Assembly (NCBI GenBank): GCA_964567845.1
Contig: CAZMOG010000002.1
Location: forward strand, 9,896 to 73,895
Length of the DNA: 64,000 nt
Reading direction: 5' to 3'
DNA from: RGIG9079 sp964567845
GTDB taxonomy: Bacteria > Bacteroidota > Bacteroidia > Bacteroidales > Marinifilaceae
Part shown: positions 1 through 8,827 of the stretch, one piece after another
Layout: each line of letters opens with the position of its first letter
Numbering within the stretch: position 1 is the stretch's first letter
Position numbers and translations under genes: made by a program
Notes under the pieces: model-generated
The model's input: only the letters and a program-made list of their open reading frames with translations
Told to the model about the DNA's origin: nothing
The model's database searches: none

Positions 1-1
1 A

Positions 2-649
2 GCAAGCCCTGTACAGAACGTAGGAGCCTACGGAGCCGAGGCCGGAGATATAATCAAAGAGGTTGAAGCCATTGAAATTGCAACAGGCAAAGGTGTAACC
101 ATCCTTGCCGGAGAGTGCAGTTTTGCATATCGTAACAGCCGTTTCAAAGAGGAGTGGAAGAATCGTTACATTATAACCCACGTGCTTTTCGAGTTAAGAA
201 AACAGGCCTCGCCAAACTTAAGTTACAGCGCACTACAACAAGCCATCAACACAACAAATCCAACTCTTCAAGAGATTCGGAATGCGGTAACATCTATTCG
301 AGACTCAAAATTACCGGACCCGACACAGATTCCAAATGCAGGCAGTTTCTTTAAAAACCCAATAGTACCCAAAACACAGGCTGATGCTCTTAAAGAGCAA
401 TACCCCAATATGCCCACCTACGTTGTTAATGATTGCCAAACAAAAATTGCTGCCGGTTGGCTGATTGAACAATGCGGTTGGAAGGGCAAGAATCTTGGCC
501 CGGCAGGAGTTTATGAAAAACAAGCTTTGGTCCTTGTCAATCGAGGAGGCGCAAAAGGTAGCGATATTCAGAATCTGTCAAACGCAATCATTGATTCGGT
601 ACGCAGCACCTTCAACATAACCCTTGAACCTGAAGTATATATCTATTAA
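2..649 (+). CDS. murB: UDP-N-acetylenolpyruvoylglucosamine reductase, 3' part
   Basis: C-terminal part of MurB, which uses NADPH and FAD to reduce UDP-GlcNAc-enolpyruvate to UDP-MurNAc in cytoplasmic peptidoglycan synthesis. The reading frame is open from base 2, so the start lies outside the window. Family landmarks are SPVQNVGAYGAEAGD near the cut edge, FAYRNSRFK, the GSFFKNP segment carrying the catalytic serine, WLIEQCGWKG, and a terminal LEPEV where the catalytic glutamate of the family lies. About 216 residues are present; the missing part would be the N-terminal FAD-binding domain. The gene ends 21 bp before the end of a convergent gene. An ATG at 182 is internal to the frame and is not the start. 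Confidence 0.93.
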   Translation, partial: ASPVQNVGAYGAEAGDIIKEVEAIEIATGKGVTILAGECSFAYRNSRFKEEWKNRYIITHVLFELRKQASPNLSYSALQQAINTTNPTLQEIRNAVTSIRDSKLPDPTQIPNAGSFFKNPIVPKTQADALKEQYPNMPTYVVNDCQTKIAAGWLIEQCGWKGKNLGPAGVYEKQALVLVNRGGAKGSDIQNLSNAIIDSVRSTFNITLEPEVYIY

Positions 650-670
650 TCAAGGAGGTTGAAATATACC

Positions 671-2302
671 CTATTTAGAGCTTTTAATATTTATTCGGTT
701 TGACGGAGCCGAATAGGAAACAGGTATCACTCCGCCTAAAAAATTCTCAATGTAGCTGACAAGAATCTCGACATCTTGTCCCAAATTATCCTTCTGCAAC
801 TCTGCATAGCGGAACATACCGGCAGCACCCAAATCTTTCAGCAGATAGTTATAGCCGGCAACAAGATAGATTTTGTCTGATTCCACATCTTTATAGGTTA
901 AACTTTGGGAATCAAAAATCTGCAGATTGGTTATCCTTCTTGGACCATCGCTTAATGCCAAGAACAGTCCATCAAAACCAAACATTACAGGACTTGGAAT
1001 TGAAAGATTTACATCGAACCTCATACCACTGACCTGTAAAAAACTTCCATCTCCCTCAGGGAGCCACGACACCGCCACCTCCATTGTTCTCAACAACTCA
1101 TGTCCTGAAATTCTTGAGAGACACGCCACATTGTTAAAAGGGAATACTGCATATAAATCATTAAACGTTAAATCTCCCTCATTAATTGAAGCACGAATAC
1201 CTCCGCCATTAACCACTGCAATATCTGCCCCCAGTACAATTCGGTAAGCATCCGCACAAAAATCACCTATAGCCGTTTCACCGACATAGGAAATTCTATT
1301 ATCATCACTATCCTCAAATGGGAGTGTTACCAAACTCTTACCTATGACACGCTCACCCTGCCCTATAGCATATTCAACTTCCTGATTCACATATCCTTGA
1401 ATTATAGTATCAATCGGAGTGTCCGAACTTTGTGTCGCTATTAATTCAGATGCAAACTCGCCATGTTGCGAAAGTGTCAGTTTGCCTATATACCTAAATC
1501 CATTACCTGTCGATGTTAACAACACACTATCACCCAACGCATTCGGAATTTTAGCTCCACGAATCACCCCATGCGCATGCCCATCAAGCACTACATCAAC
1601 ACCACTTGTGTTCTGAATCAAATCTATTGAGGTTGGATGATTACCATATCGAGCATCTCCAAGATGAGAAAGTAGCACCACATAATCTGCCCCCTCAGTC
1701 CGAGCACTATTTACATAGGATTGAATGGTTTGATGAAAATTGGAAATATTGAAATCGTACAACAGTTCACCCTTATCATCTCTAAAAGTTTGGGGAATTG
1801 TATTGGTTGGGGCGGTGGTTGTAGTTACTCCCAAATAGGCAATCTTAATGTGTCCATACTCAACTATTTCGTATGGTTTAAAAAAGAGGGTATTTGTTGG
1901 CAGATATTTAAAGTTGGCACATACCACCGCGGCATTCAACGAATCCATTAGTTCAGCCATACGCTCCACTCCATAGTCGAATTCATGATTTCCAAGTGTT
2001 ACAAAATCGTAACCAACCCGATTCATTATGTCAATAATTGCCCTTCCGCGAGTTGCCGACCCCACAACATCGCCCTGTATAAAATCGCCGCATGACACTT
2101 TGGTAACATAGGGAGTTTCATTTTTAGCATGCTCTGCCACCGCTGCAAATGAAGCATAACCATCAACGGCACAGTGGACATCGTTGTCATAGAGAATCAC
2201 TACTGTTGAATCAGGCAACATTGAATCACAGGCCTCAAACAACAATATTACAAGCCCCCAAAAAAGGCTCACAAAATTCACTCTATTAAATCTCTCCAAC
2301 AA
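671..2302 (-). CDS. Secreted 5'-nucleotidase / metallophosphatase (UshA-like)
   Basis: Two-domain enzyme of the UshA/5'-nucleotidase family, expected to hydrolyse nucleotides or related phosphoesters outside the cytoplasm. The N-terminal metallophosphatase domain shows the metal-ligand blocks NDVH (about residues 40-43), GDF (72-74), GNHEFDYG (104-111) and GHAHG (about 242). The C-terminal 5'-nucleotidase domain begins near residue 320 and includes GGGIRASI. A hydrophobic N-terminus ends in FEAC, a weak lipobox, so it may be a lipoprotein. No ATG precedes the signal sequence: the longest frame opens at TTG (2302), and in-frame GTG codons at 2281 and 2272 are alternatives. The start is therefore uncertain, while the family call is firm. 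The exact substrate cannot be read from sequence. Confidence 0.88.
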   Translation of the reverse strand: MLERFNRVNFVSLFWGLVILLFEACDSMLPDSTVVILYDNDVHCAVDGYASFAAVAEHAKNETPYVTKVSCGDFIQGDVVGSATRGRAIIDIMNRVGYDFVTLGNHEFDYGVERMAELMDSLNAAVVCANFKYLPTNTLFFKPYEIVEYGHIKIAYLGVTTTTAPTNTIPQTFRDDKGELLYDFNISNFHQTIQSYVNSARTEGADYVVLLSHLGDARYGNHPTSIDLIQNTSGVDVVLDGHAHGVIRGAKIPNALGDSVLLTSTGNGFRYIGKLTLSQHGEFASELIATQSSDTPIDTIIQGYVNQEVEYAIGQGERVIGKSLVTLPFEDSDDNRISYVGETAIGDFCADAYRIVLGADIAVVNGGGIRASINEGDLTFNDLYAVFPFNNVACLSRISGHELLRTMEVAVSWLPEGDGSFLQVSGMRFDVNLSIPSPVMFGFDGLFLALSDGPRRITNLQIFDSQSLTYKDVESDKIYLVAGYNYLLKDLGAAGMFRYAELQKDNLGQDVEILVSYIENFLGGVIPVSYSAPSNRINIKSSK

Positions 2303-2340
2303 CCTAATTTCTATATTTTCACCGCACTCACTACACTCGG

Positions 2341-2571
2341 GACAAGAGATCTACCAACCCCCTAAAGCAAATCTGCGCAAATCTAATCTACACCCTTTAC
2401 ACCAATCTGTCAAGAAAACTAACCGCCCTCTAAACAACTCGTGGATTTGCTTTAATTTGTTATCTACCAACCCCCTAAATCCCCCTTCGTTTGGCTCACA
2501 AGTTCGCCTGCACTAATAAGGGGGACTTACTCGCTTTGCGAGTTAACTGGTCACTCCTAACTCCTCACTAA
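2341..2571. repeat. Composite intergenic repeat with fold-back arms
   Basis: Non-coding stretch full of internal repeats. CTACCAACCCCCTAAA occurs at 2351 and again at 2464. TAAAGCAAATC (2363-2373) is inverted as GATTTGCTTTA (2444-2454). TCCCCCTT (2480-2487) is inverted as AAGGGGGA (2518-2525). ACTCGCTTTGCGAGT forms a small hairpin near 2529-2543. The block 2367-2426 recurs with few changes at 3535-3592, and the TAACTGGTCACTCCTAACT tail at 2544 recurs at 3593. It looks like a dispersed intergenic element rather than a simple terminator. Confidence 0.7.
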
Positions 2572-3519
2572 TTACAGATTCTTCTCAATCTGATAAACAT
2601 TTCTGTCTGTGGAAGTACGCGATACCAAATCGGCAACAAAACCTGCAAGGAAAAGTTGAGTACCAAGCAACATACATGTCAAGGCAATATAGAAATATGG
2701 AGAATCAGTCACCAATGGTTGACGCAATCCTTTTGCAACACAAATCAACTTATCCGCACCCAACCATGCCGCGGCAATGAAACCCAAAAGAAACAAAACC
2801 GTTCCAATAGTTCCAAAAAGATGCATTGGTTTTTTAGCAAAACGAGTAATAAATGTAACTGTCAAAAGGTCCAGGAATCCATTCACAAAACGGTTCAAAC
2901 CAAACTTTGTTACACCATATTTACGTGCCTGATGCTGAACGACTTTTTCGCCAATCTTTTTAAATCCTGCCTGCTTGGCCAATATTGGCATATAACGGTG
3001 CATCTCTCCATACACCTCAATGTTCTTTGCAACGATTCCCTTATATGCCTTCAAACCGCAATTAAAATCATGTAGCTTAATTCCAGAAAAGGCGCGCGCA
3101 GTTGCATTAAATAATTTTGTAGGAATAGTTTTACTGAGGGGATCATAGCGCTTCTTCTTCCATCCGGAAACCACATCATAATCCTCTTGCGTTATCATTC
3201 TATATAACTCAGGAATCTCATCGGGGCTATCCTGCAAATCTGCATCCATAGTTATAACAACATCGCCCTGTACCTGCTCAAAACCACAGTGCAACGCCGC
3301 CGATTTTCCATAGTTTCTGCGAAACTTTATACCTCGCACAGCAGGATTCTCTTCATGCAAATTCTCGACAACCTGCCATGAACCATCATTACTACCATCA
3401 TCAACCATAATAACTTCGTATGTGAAGTTATTGGCATCCATAACTCTTTTAATCCATGCTGCCAACTCTGGCAACGACTCAGCCTCGTTATACAAAGGCA
3501 CCACTATTGATATATCCAT
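2572..3519 (-). CDS. GT2 glycosyltransferase, polyprenyl-phosphate sugar type
   Basis: Membrane-anchored family 2 glycosyltransferase, 315 residues, of the DPM1/GtrB-like group that usually moves a hexose from a nucleotide sugar to a polyprenyl-phosphate carrier. The GT-A domain opens with SIVVPLYNEAESL, has VDDGSNDGS (about 39-47) for nucleotide binding, and MDADLQD (about 91-97) as the metal-binding DxD-type motif. Two strongly hydrophobic segments near residues 230-260 and 275-300 would anchor it in the inner membrane. It lies 87 bp after the DUF4199 gene on the same strand, a pairing common in Bacteroidales. Its stop codon lies at the edge of the repeat. The sugar and final acceptor are unknown. 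Confidence 0.88.
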   Translation of the reverse strand: MDISIVVPLYNEAESLPELAAWIKRVMDANNFTYEVIMVDDGSNDGSWQVVENLHEENPAVRGIKFRRNYGKSAALHCGFEQVQGDVVITMDADLQDSPDEIPELYRMITQEDYDVVSGWKKKRYDPLSKTIPTKLFNATARAFSGIKLHDFNCGLKAYKGIVAKNIEVYGEMHRYMPILAKQAGFKKIGEKVVQHQARKYGVTKFGLNRFVNGFLDLLTVTFITRFAKKPMHLFGTIGTVLFLLGFIAAAWLGADKLICVAKGLRQPLVTDSPYFYIALTCMLLGTQLFLAGFVADLVSRTSTDRNVYQIEKNL

Positions 3520-3534
3520 AACTTTAATAATATC

Positions 3535-3620
3535 GCAAATCTACGCAAATCTAATCTATACTTTTACACCCAACTGTCAAGAAAACTAATCGCTAACTGG
3601 TCACTCCTAACTATTAATTA
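3535..3620. repeat. Second copy of intergenic repeat
   Basis: The block 3535-3592 matches 2367-2426 with a few substitutions and small gaps. It runs straight into TAACTGGTCACTCCTAACT (3593-3611), which matches 2544-2562. In the first copy about 117 bp of extra sequence separates the two halves, so this copy looks like a shorter version. The stop codon and last codons of the DUF4199 gene lie inside it. Confidence 0.7.
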
Positions 3621-4131
3621 CTCTCGCTTTCCTACGGAAGAACAATGCGGTTACGATTGCAGGAATTAAAGTTGCAGTCAAAACCCTACTCGCCTCGATT
3701 GACCCCAAAAATGCCGGAGTCACCATTGCCAACATCACATTTTTGTAACTCTCTTGCAACTCCGAATCATTAGCAAACATCGCCTCGGCATTTGTAGCCA
3801 AAACCTCTTTTACAACCGGAATCAAATCGGGATTCTGCATATAGACATAGTTTATATAAACTCCATATACTATCGACGCAATCAACATGATAAGATAGGC
3901 AACTCCAAAGGCTCTTAAGAATGTAAATTTTCTATCCACCGGAAAACCATTTCTACTCATCATTACCCCGAATACCATACCCAATGTATGCAACATATAG
4001 ACTGCAGTTGTAGTATCTTCCGAAATAACAGGATTCTCTCCCTTGTTAAAATATATTGCGGTTGTCATACACATAAAACCGCCAAGTGCCACTCCAAAAA
4101 GCACATCCTTTAATGTTTGATTTATCTTCAT
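3607..4131 (-). CDS. DUF4199 family membrane protein
   Basis: Small integral membrane protein, 174 residues, with four hydrophobic segments (roughly 8-28, 40-58, 68-92 and 150-167). Overall pattern and size fit the DUF4199 family of Bacteroidetes, whose biochemical role is unknown. Its ATG overlaps the stop of the upstream LysM glucosaminidase gene by four bases (ATGA), so translation is probably coupled. A GT2 glycosyltransferase follows. The setting suggests a cell-envelope function, but this is inference. The last few codons and TAG stop are supplied by the intergenic repeat, which may mean the C-terminus was rewritten when the element arrived. Confidence 0.75.
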   Translation of the reverse strand: MKINQTLKDVLFGVALGGFMCMTTAIYFNKGENPVISEDTTTAVYMLHTLGMVFGVMMSRNGFPVDRKFTFLRAFGVAYLIMLIASIVYGVYINYVYMQNPDLIPVVKEVLATNAEAMFANDSELQESYKNVMLAMVTPAFLGSIEASRVLTATLIPAIVTALFFRRKARVINS

Positions 4132-5027
4132 TGTTGTTTAGGTTTTGAACGCAAATAGACCTTCTCGCCCGGAACCAAACGGGTTTGAGGCGTGTAACTA
4201 TTATATTTAATCAAAGAAGCAATTTTCACTCCATATCTCTGCGAAATTTCATAAATGGTATTTCCCTCACGAACTCGGCAATATGGATAACCCGATGCAG
4301 CTTTGCTCTTTTTACTCTTCAAATAGACCAAATCGCCGGGTTTCAAATCATCGCGTCCTTTATCATTGAATTTCAGCAACTTTTTCAACTTTATTCCGTA
4401 GAATCGCGCAATTTTATCAAAGGTATCGCCCTCGCGAGCCTCAATACACTCCACCCCGTTAATCACCTCAACTCTGTTGGGATAGGCATGAGGGTCATAA
4501 ATTGCAACCTCGCCCACACTCTTCGAGTCGTAGTAGTACAACTTCTCCTCTTCGATAATCTTAATCAACATCTCTGCATAGGTCGGAGCCGTTGCATATC
4601 CTGCACTTTTAAGTCCACGTGCCCAACCCTTGTAATCGGTGATTTTTAGGTCGAATAACGATGCGTAGCGAGGTCTGGTTCTTAAAAAATCACTATGATC
4701 ACGCCACGACTGCTCCACATTGTTGTAGTGACGGAAACACTCATTCTTTGCATCATCGTCCATGTAGAAACCTTTACCGGTCCAATCATGACACTTTATT
4801 CCGAAGTGATTTTTTGCCACAGTTGCCAACTTGGAACGTCCTGAATTTGACTCTAATATGCCTTGTGCAAGCGAAATACTTGCAGGGACTCCCGTACGCT
4901 TCATTTCACTTACTGCCAAATCAGCATACTTGTGGATATATGCACGACGAATATGCGAATTACTCTGCGCCGAGGCGACAAATGCAAATCCGCACAAAAT
5001 TATCGATATGAATAATGTCCTGAACAT
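4128..5027 (-). CDS. Secreted glucosaminidase with two LysM domains
   Basis: Peptidoglycan hydrolase of the FlgJ/AcmA-like endo-beta-N-acetylglucosaminidase type (GH73-like). I start it at 5027 because MFRTLFISIILCGFAFVASA gives a clean signal peptide; a start at 5069 would add 14 residues before it. The mature part carries the glucosaminidase domain (about residues 30-165), with LAQGILESNSGRS holding the likely catalytic glutamate and HFGIKCHDW and TYAEMLIKII further on. Two LysM repeats follow near 195-240 and 250-297, which should bind glycan strands. The gene heads an operon with DUF4199 and GT2 genes and is divergent from folE across a palindromic promoter region. Confidence 0.88.
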   Translation of the reverse strand: MFRTLFISIILCGFAFVASAQSNSHIRRAYIHKYADLAVSEMKRTGVPASISLAQGILESNSGRSKLATVAKNHFGIKCHDWTGKGFYMDDDAKNECFRHYNNVEQSWRDHSDFLRTRPRYASLFDLKITDYKGWARGLKSAGYATAPTYAEMLIKIIEEEKLYYYDSKSVGEVAIYDPHAYPNRVEVINGVECIEAREGDTFDKIARFYGIKLKKLLKFNDKGRDDLKPGDLVYLKSKKSKAASGYPYCRVREGNTIYEISQRYGVKIASLIKYNSYTPQTRLVPGEKVYLRSKPKQQ

Positions 5028-5048
5028 ACATTTTCTAAAAAAACAGTC

Positions 5049-5077
5049 CAAAGGTAATAAAAATAACATTACCTTTG
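5049..5077. promoter_or_regulatory. Divergent promoter palindrome between LysM hydrolase and folE
   Basis: CAAAGGTAAT (5049-5058) and ATTACCTTTG (5068-5077) form a perfect 10-bp inverted repeat with a 9-bp centre. Each arm contains a Bacteroidetes -7 box TACCTTTG, one per strand. One arm would serve folE (ATG 19 bp downstream) and the other the hydrolase operon. Confidence 0.65.
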
Positions 5078-5095
5078 CACCAAAATAGAATAGAT

Positions 5096-5719
5096 ATGGA
5101 TTTTATTGAGGAGGATATTTTCGACGGATTTAGAATTGAGCAACGCTTCGACAAAGAGCGTACGGAAAAATTGGCATACCATTACAAGGAGATTCTTTCG
5201 CTTTTGGGCGAGGATTCAGAACGTGAAGGTCTGCTAAAAACTCCTGTTCGAGTGGCTAAAGCTATGCAATTTCTTACACAGGGATATTCACAAGACCCTG
5301 TCGAAATCCTTAAATCTGCCCTTTTCAAAGAGGATTACAGACAAATGGTAATTGTCAAGGACATAGAGATTTACTCTATGTGCGAACACCACATGTTACC
5401 ATTCTTCGGCAAGGCTCATGTTGCCTATATCCCAAATGGCCAAATTACCGGTCTAAGCAAGATTGCCCGAGTTGTTGAGTGCTATGCCCGACGCCTTCAG
5501 GTTCAAGAGCGCTTGACCCAGCAAATTCGTCTATGTATCGAAGAGGCGCTGCAACCATTAGGAGTTGCAGTTGTCATTGAAGCGAAACACATGTGCATGG
5601 CAATGCGTGGAGTTCAGAAACAGAATTGCGTAACAACCACGTCTGACTTCAGTGGAGCCTTCGAAAAATTGGCAACAAGAAACGAGTTTATAAAACTAAT
5701 TGGAAGTAAATTACATTAA
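5096..5719 (+). CDS. folE: GTP cyclohydrolase I
   Basis: Converts GTP to 7,8-dihydroneopterin triphosphate, the first step of folate/pterin synthesis. It has 207 residues from the ATG at 5096; an in-frame TTG at 5075 lies inside the -7 promoter box and is unlikely as a start. Zinc and active-site landmarks are [18 protein letters not shown] and the later HMCMAMRGV with a following cysteine (QKQNC). [15 protein letters not shown] near the N-terminus is also typical. fabD begins 15 bp downstream, so the two are probably co-transcribed, ending at the terminator after fabD. Transcription would start from the divergent palindrome promoter. Confidence 0.96.
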   Translation: MDFIEEDIFDGFRIEQRFDKERTEKLAYHYKEILSLLGEDSEREGLLKTPVRVAKAMQFLTQGYSQDPVEILKSALFKEDYRQMVIVKDIEIYSMCEHHMLPFFGKAHVAYIPNGQITGLSKIARVVECYARRLQVQERLTQQIRLCIEEALQPLGVAVVIEAKHMCMAMRGVQKQNCVTTTSDFSGAFEKLATRNEFIKLIGSKLH

Positions 5720-5734
5720 CAAAACATAAAGATT

Positions 5735-6613
5735 ATGAAGAAAGCGTATGTATTTCCCGGACAGGGAGCACAATTCGTAGGAATGGGTAAAGAGTTATAC
5801 GATAGCTCTGAGCGTGCAAAAGAGTTGTTCGAGAAAGCAAACGAGATCCTTGGATTCAGAATTACCGATCTTATGTTCAACGGTACTGACGAGGACTTGA
5901 AACAGACAAAAGTAACACAACCTGCAGTATTCCTTCATTCAGTAATATTGGCTGATAGCTTGACTGAGAAACCGGACATGGTTGCCGGACACTCATTGGG
6001 CGAGTTTTCAGCATTGGTAGCATCGGGAGCACTGAACTTTGAGGATGGATTGCGTTTGGTACACGCCCGTGCCATGGCAATGCAAAAGGCATGCGAGGCA
6101 ACTCCATCAACTATGGCTGCTATTATTGGACTATCTGACCAGGTTGTCGAGGATATTTGCAAGAGCATTACCGACGAGGTTGTTGTACCTGCAAACTACA
6201 ACTCTCCGGGCCAGATTGTTATTTCAGGAACAATGAAGGGTGTAGAGCTTGCTTGCGCAAAAGCTACCGAGGCCGGAGCAAAACGTGCACTACCTTTGAA
6301 GGTGGGAGGAGCATTCCACTCTCCAATCATGGAGCCTGCCCGCCAGGAGTTGGAGGCTGCAATCAAAGCAACAAACTTCTCTACTCCTATCTGTCCAATC
6401 TACCAGAACGTAGATGCAAAACCTCACACTGATCCCGAAGAGATTAAAGAGAACTTGATTGCACAGCTTACAGCATCGGTTCGTTGGACACAAACAATGA
6501 GCAATATGATGGCTGATGATTGCAACAACTACCTTGAGATTGGTCCCGGAAAGGTTCTTCAAGGCCTTATCAAGAAAGCAAATCGCGATGCCGAGGTTAA
6601 TGGATTGCAATAA
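5735..6613 (+). CDS. fabD: Malonyl-CoA:ACP transacylase
   Basis: Transfers malonyl groups from CoA to acyl carrier protein for fatty acid synthesis in the cytoplasm. It has 292 residues, normal for the family. It opens with FPGQGAQFVGMG, has the nucleophile serine in GHSLGEFSALVASG (Ser about residue 87), the malonyl-binding arginine region LVHARAMAMQ, and the catalytic histidine region GGAFHSPIMEPA (about 194-205). The ending YLEIGPGKVLQGLIKK is typical. It follows folE by 15 bp and is followed by a strong hairpin terminator, so this is a two-gene unit. Confidence 0.96.
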   Translation: MKKAYVFPGQGAQFVGMGKELYDSSERAKELFEKANEILGFRITDLMFNGTDEDLKQTKVTQPAVFLHSVILADSLTEKPDMVAGHSLGEFSALVASGALNFEDGLRLVHARAMAMQKACEATPSTMAAIIGLSDQVVEDICKSITDEVVVPANYNSPGQIVISGTMKGVELACAKATEAGAKRALPLKVGGAFHSPIMEPARQELEAAIKATNFSTPICPIYQNVDAKPHTDPEEIKENLIAQLTASVRWTQTMSNMMADDCNNYLEIGPGKVLQGLIKKANRDAEVNGLQ

Positions 6614-6636
6614 AATGCAAATCAAACCCACGACAT

Positions 6637-6667
6637 AAAAAAGGTCCCGCTACGGGGCCTTTTTTTA
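6637..6667 (+). terminator. Rho-independent terminator after fabD
   Basis: AAAAAGGTCCCG and CGGGGCCTTTTT pair around a three-base loop (one T-G wobble) and run into a T tract. It ends the folE-fabD unit. Confidence 0.88.
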
Positions 6668-6678
6668 TAAGGAAATTG

Positions 6679-6709
6679 TTTGATTCTGTAGAAAAAACAA
6701 CTATCTTAG
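6679..6709 (+). promoter_or_regulatory. Promoter of pgpH unit
   Basis: TTTG at 6679-6682 and TATCTTAG at 6702-6709 are separated by 19 bp, a close match to the Bacteroidetes -33/-7 pattern (one mismatch in the -7 box). The ATG of the HD gene is 28 bp downstream. Confidence 0.6.
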
Positions 6710-6737
6710 CAAGCTGAATAATTAGACACACACAACA

Positions 6738-8813
6738 ATGACGAACACCACAAAAAAACGAACTTTCAATATAACGCTACGCATTGCAATTATTGCACTC
6801 GTATGTGCCGCAATAGTGTTCGTCATGCCTAAAGTCGGAACATTTCAATATGAATATCAGACAGGTATGCCATGGCGTTACGAAACGCTTAATTCTCCCT
6901 TCGATTTCCCCATATACAAAACAGAGAACGAAGTAAACGAATCCGTACAGAGCAATCTGAAGAACCACATACCAATCTTTAACAGAGATTCCGACATAGC
7001 CGACAGACAAATTCGCAACATTACGGAGCGCATCAAAGAGACTATCGGTGACTCTACCGAAGCATACAATGCTATAATCCGGGCTTTGCCTTCCCTTTAT
7101 TCGGTTGGAATTGTTCAGCTTCCGGAATTGATGCAAGATAATCCTCCAACGCGAATAAAAATTGTTGAAAATAATTTTGGTCGCGAGGTTGAACTTAAAG
7201 AGTTGTTCACTCTGCGGGAAGCATATATCCATTTAGGCGAAATTTTCACACAGAGTGGCATTTCGTTGGCAGACCAGGATAAACTGAAAAGAGCATCGCT
7301 TAATGAATTGCTGCAGGCCGACATTGAATTCGACAACGCAAAGAACCAGACCGAACTGGACAAAATCCAGAATAATGTAAACCTTACAAAGGGCATGGTG
7401 CGTCGTGGAGAACAGATTATTGCCAAACGTGAAATAATTACAAATGAAAAGGAACAAATTCTGAATTCATTAAAAACTGCCTATAGCACAAATACCTGGG
7501 CAACTGCATACAGCAATAAGATTATCATTGGACAAATTCTTCTTGTGCTTCTTGCCTTAATGGTATACTCTATTTTCTTCTTCTATTCAAAAAGAGTGAT
7601 TCTAAGAAATAACCGCAGTTTTGTTTTCCTATACTCCATGTTACTTGCAATGGTCATGTCGGGAGCATTGGCATATCATGAAGACCTTAACTTCTACGCT
7701 ATTCCGGTTCTCTTCTTTGTCATTGTTGTAAATATTCTCATAGGAAGCCGCTCCGCACTATATCTGCTGATAAGTGCTACAATTATTCTGTCATGTTTCG
7801 CTCCGGACAGAGTCGAGTACACATTCATGCAGTTGATTGCCGGAATAGTGGGAATATTCACCCTATCATCACTGCAACGGCGCGGACAACTTTTCTTAGC
7901 AACACTATTCATATATCTGACATACGCTGCAACATTTATTGCCTTAACACTCATGAAACAGGGAACTGTTCAGGTAACCCACTTAAATACAATGCTGTGG
8001 CTATTGGTAAACTGTCTGCTTCTTACATTGGCATATCCGGTTATCTACCTATTCGAAAGAATCTTTGGATTTACATCGGAAACTACGCTTATTGAGTTAT
8101 CAAATCCTCACCATCCGGCCCTACGAGAATTAACCAAAAAGGCTCCCGGAACTTTCCAGCATTCACTAATGGTCGCAAATATGGCCGAGGAGGCGATTGA
8201 CAGAATTGGAGGCAATGTTCTTCTAACACGAACAGGCGCCATGTACCATGACATTGGCAAGAGTGAAACTCCTTTCTTGTTTATAGAGAATCAATCGGGA
8301 GGTGTGAATCCACATAAATCAATGGAATTTGACCAAAGCGCCCAAAAGATAATAAACCATGTCGAGGCAGGAATTGAGCTTGCCAAGAAATATAATCTTC
8401 CTGCGGTAATAGTTGATTTTATCAAAACCCACCACGGAAAGAGCAAGGTTAAATACTTCTACAACTCCTATCGGAATAAATTTCCCGACAAAGAGGTTGA
8501 TGAGGAACTATTTACATACAAAGGTCCCGATCCTGTAAGTAAAGAGTGTAGTGTTGTAATGATGGCCGATGCTGTTGAGGCTATTGTTCGTTCATTAAAT
8601 GACAAGAGCGAGGAGAATATCGCAGCTACAATCAGCAACACTATCGACACACAAATTGCAGACGGACGCTATGAGAATTCCAATATCACATTCAAGGATA
8701 TTGCAATAATAAAAGAAGCTTTCCTTGAGGTATTGGCAAGTATTTATCACTCTCGGGTTGCATACCCAAAATTGAGAGTCCCGGAAAAAGAGAAAAAAAA
8801 TAGTCAAGTATAA
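6738..8813 (+). CDS. pgpH: 7TM-HD phosphohydrolase, PgpH-like
   Basis: Large membrane protein (691 residues) of the 7TMR-HD family. The Listeria PgpH relative hydrolyses the second messenger c-di-AMP. Order: a first membrane segment (about 12-30), an extracytoplasmic region to about 260 (7TMR-HDED type), a cluster of hydrophobic helices (about 265-460), then a cytosolic HD domain. The HD domain shows HSLMVANMAEEAIDRIG, the metal-binding MYHDIGKSETP, FIKTHHGKSKVKYF and VVMMADAVEAIVRS, so the catalytic core looks intact. c-di-AMP as substrate is inferred from family. The LacI-type regulator begins 14 bp downstream. Confidence 0.9.
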   Translation: MTNTTKKRTFNITLRIAIIALVCAAIVFVMPKVGTFQYEYQTGMPWRYETLNSPFDFPIYKTENEVNESVQSNLKNHIPIFNRDSDIADRQIRNITERIKETIGDSTEAYNAIIRALPSLYSVGIVQLPELMQDNPPTRIKIVENNFGREVELKELFTLREAYIHLGEIFTQSGISLADQDKLKRASLNELLQADIEFDNAKNQTELDKIQNNVNLTKGMVRRGEQIIAKREIITNEKEQILNSLKTAYSTNTWATAYSNKIIIGQILLVLLALMVYSIFFFYSKRVILRNNRSFVFLYSMLLAMVMSGALAYHEDLNFYAIPVLFFVIVVNILIGSRSALYLLISATIILSCFAPDRVEYTFMQLIAGIVGIFTLSSLQRRGQLFLATLFIYLTYAATFIALTLMKQGTVQVTHLNTMLWLLVNCLLLTLAYPVIYLFERIFGFTSETTLIELSNPHHPALRELTKKAPGTFQHSLMVANMAEEAIDRIGGNVLLTRTGAMYHDIGKSETPFLFIENQSGGVNPHKSMEFDQSAQKIINHVEAGIELAKKYNLPAVIVDFIKTHHGKSKVKYFYNSYRNKFPDKEVDEELFTYKGPDPVSKECSVVMMADAVEAIVRSLNDKSEENIAATISNTIDTQIADGRYENSNITFKDIAIIKEAFLEVLASIYHSRVAYPKLRVPEKEKKNSQV

Positions 8814-8827
8814 AACACAACAAGGCA

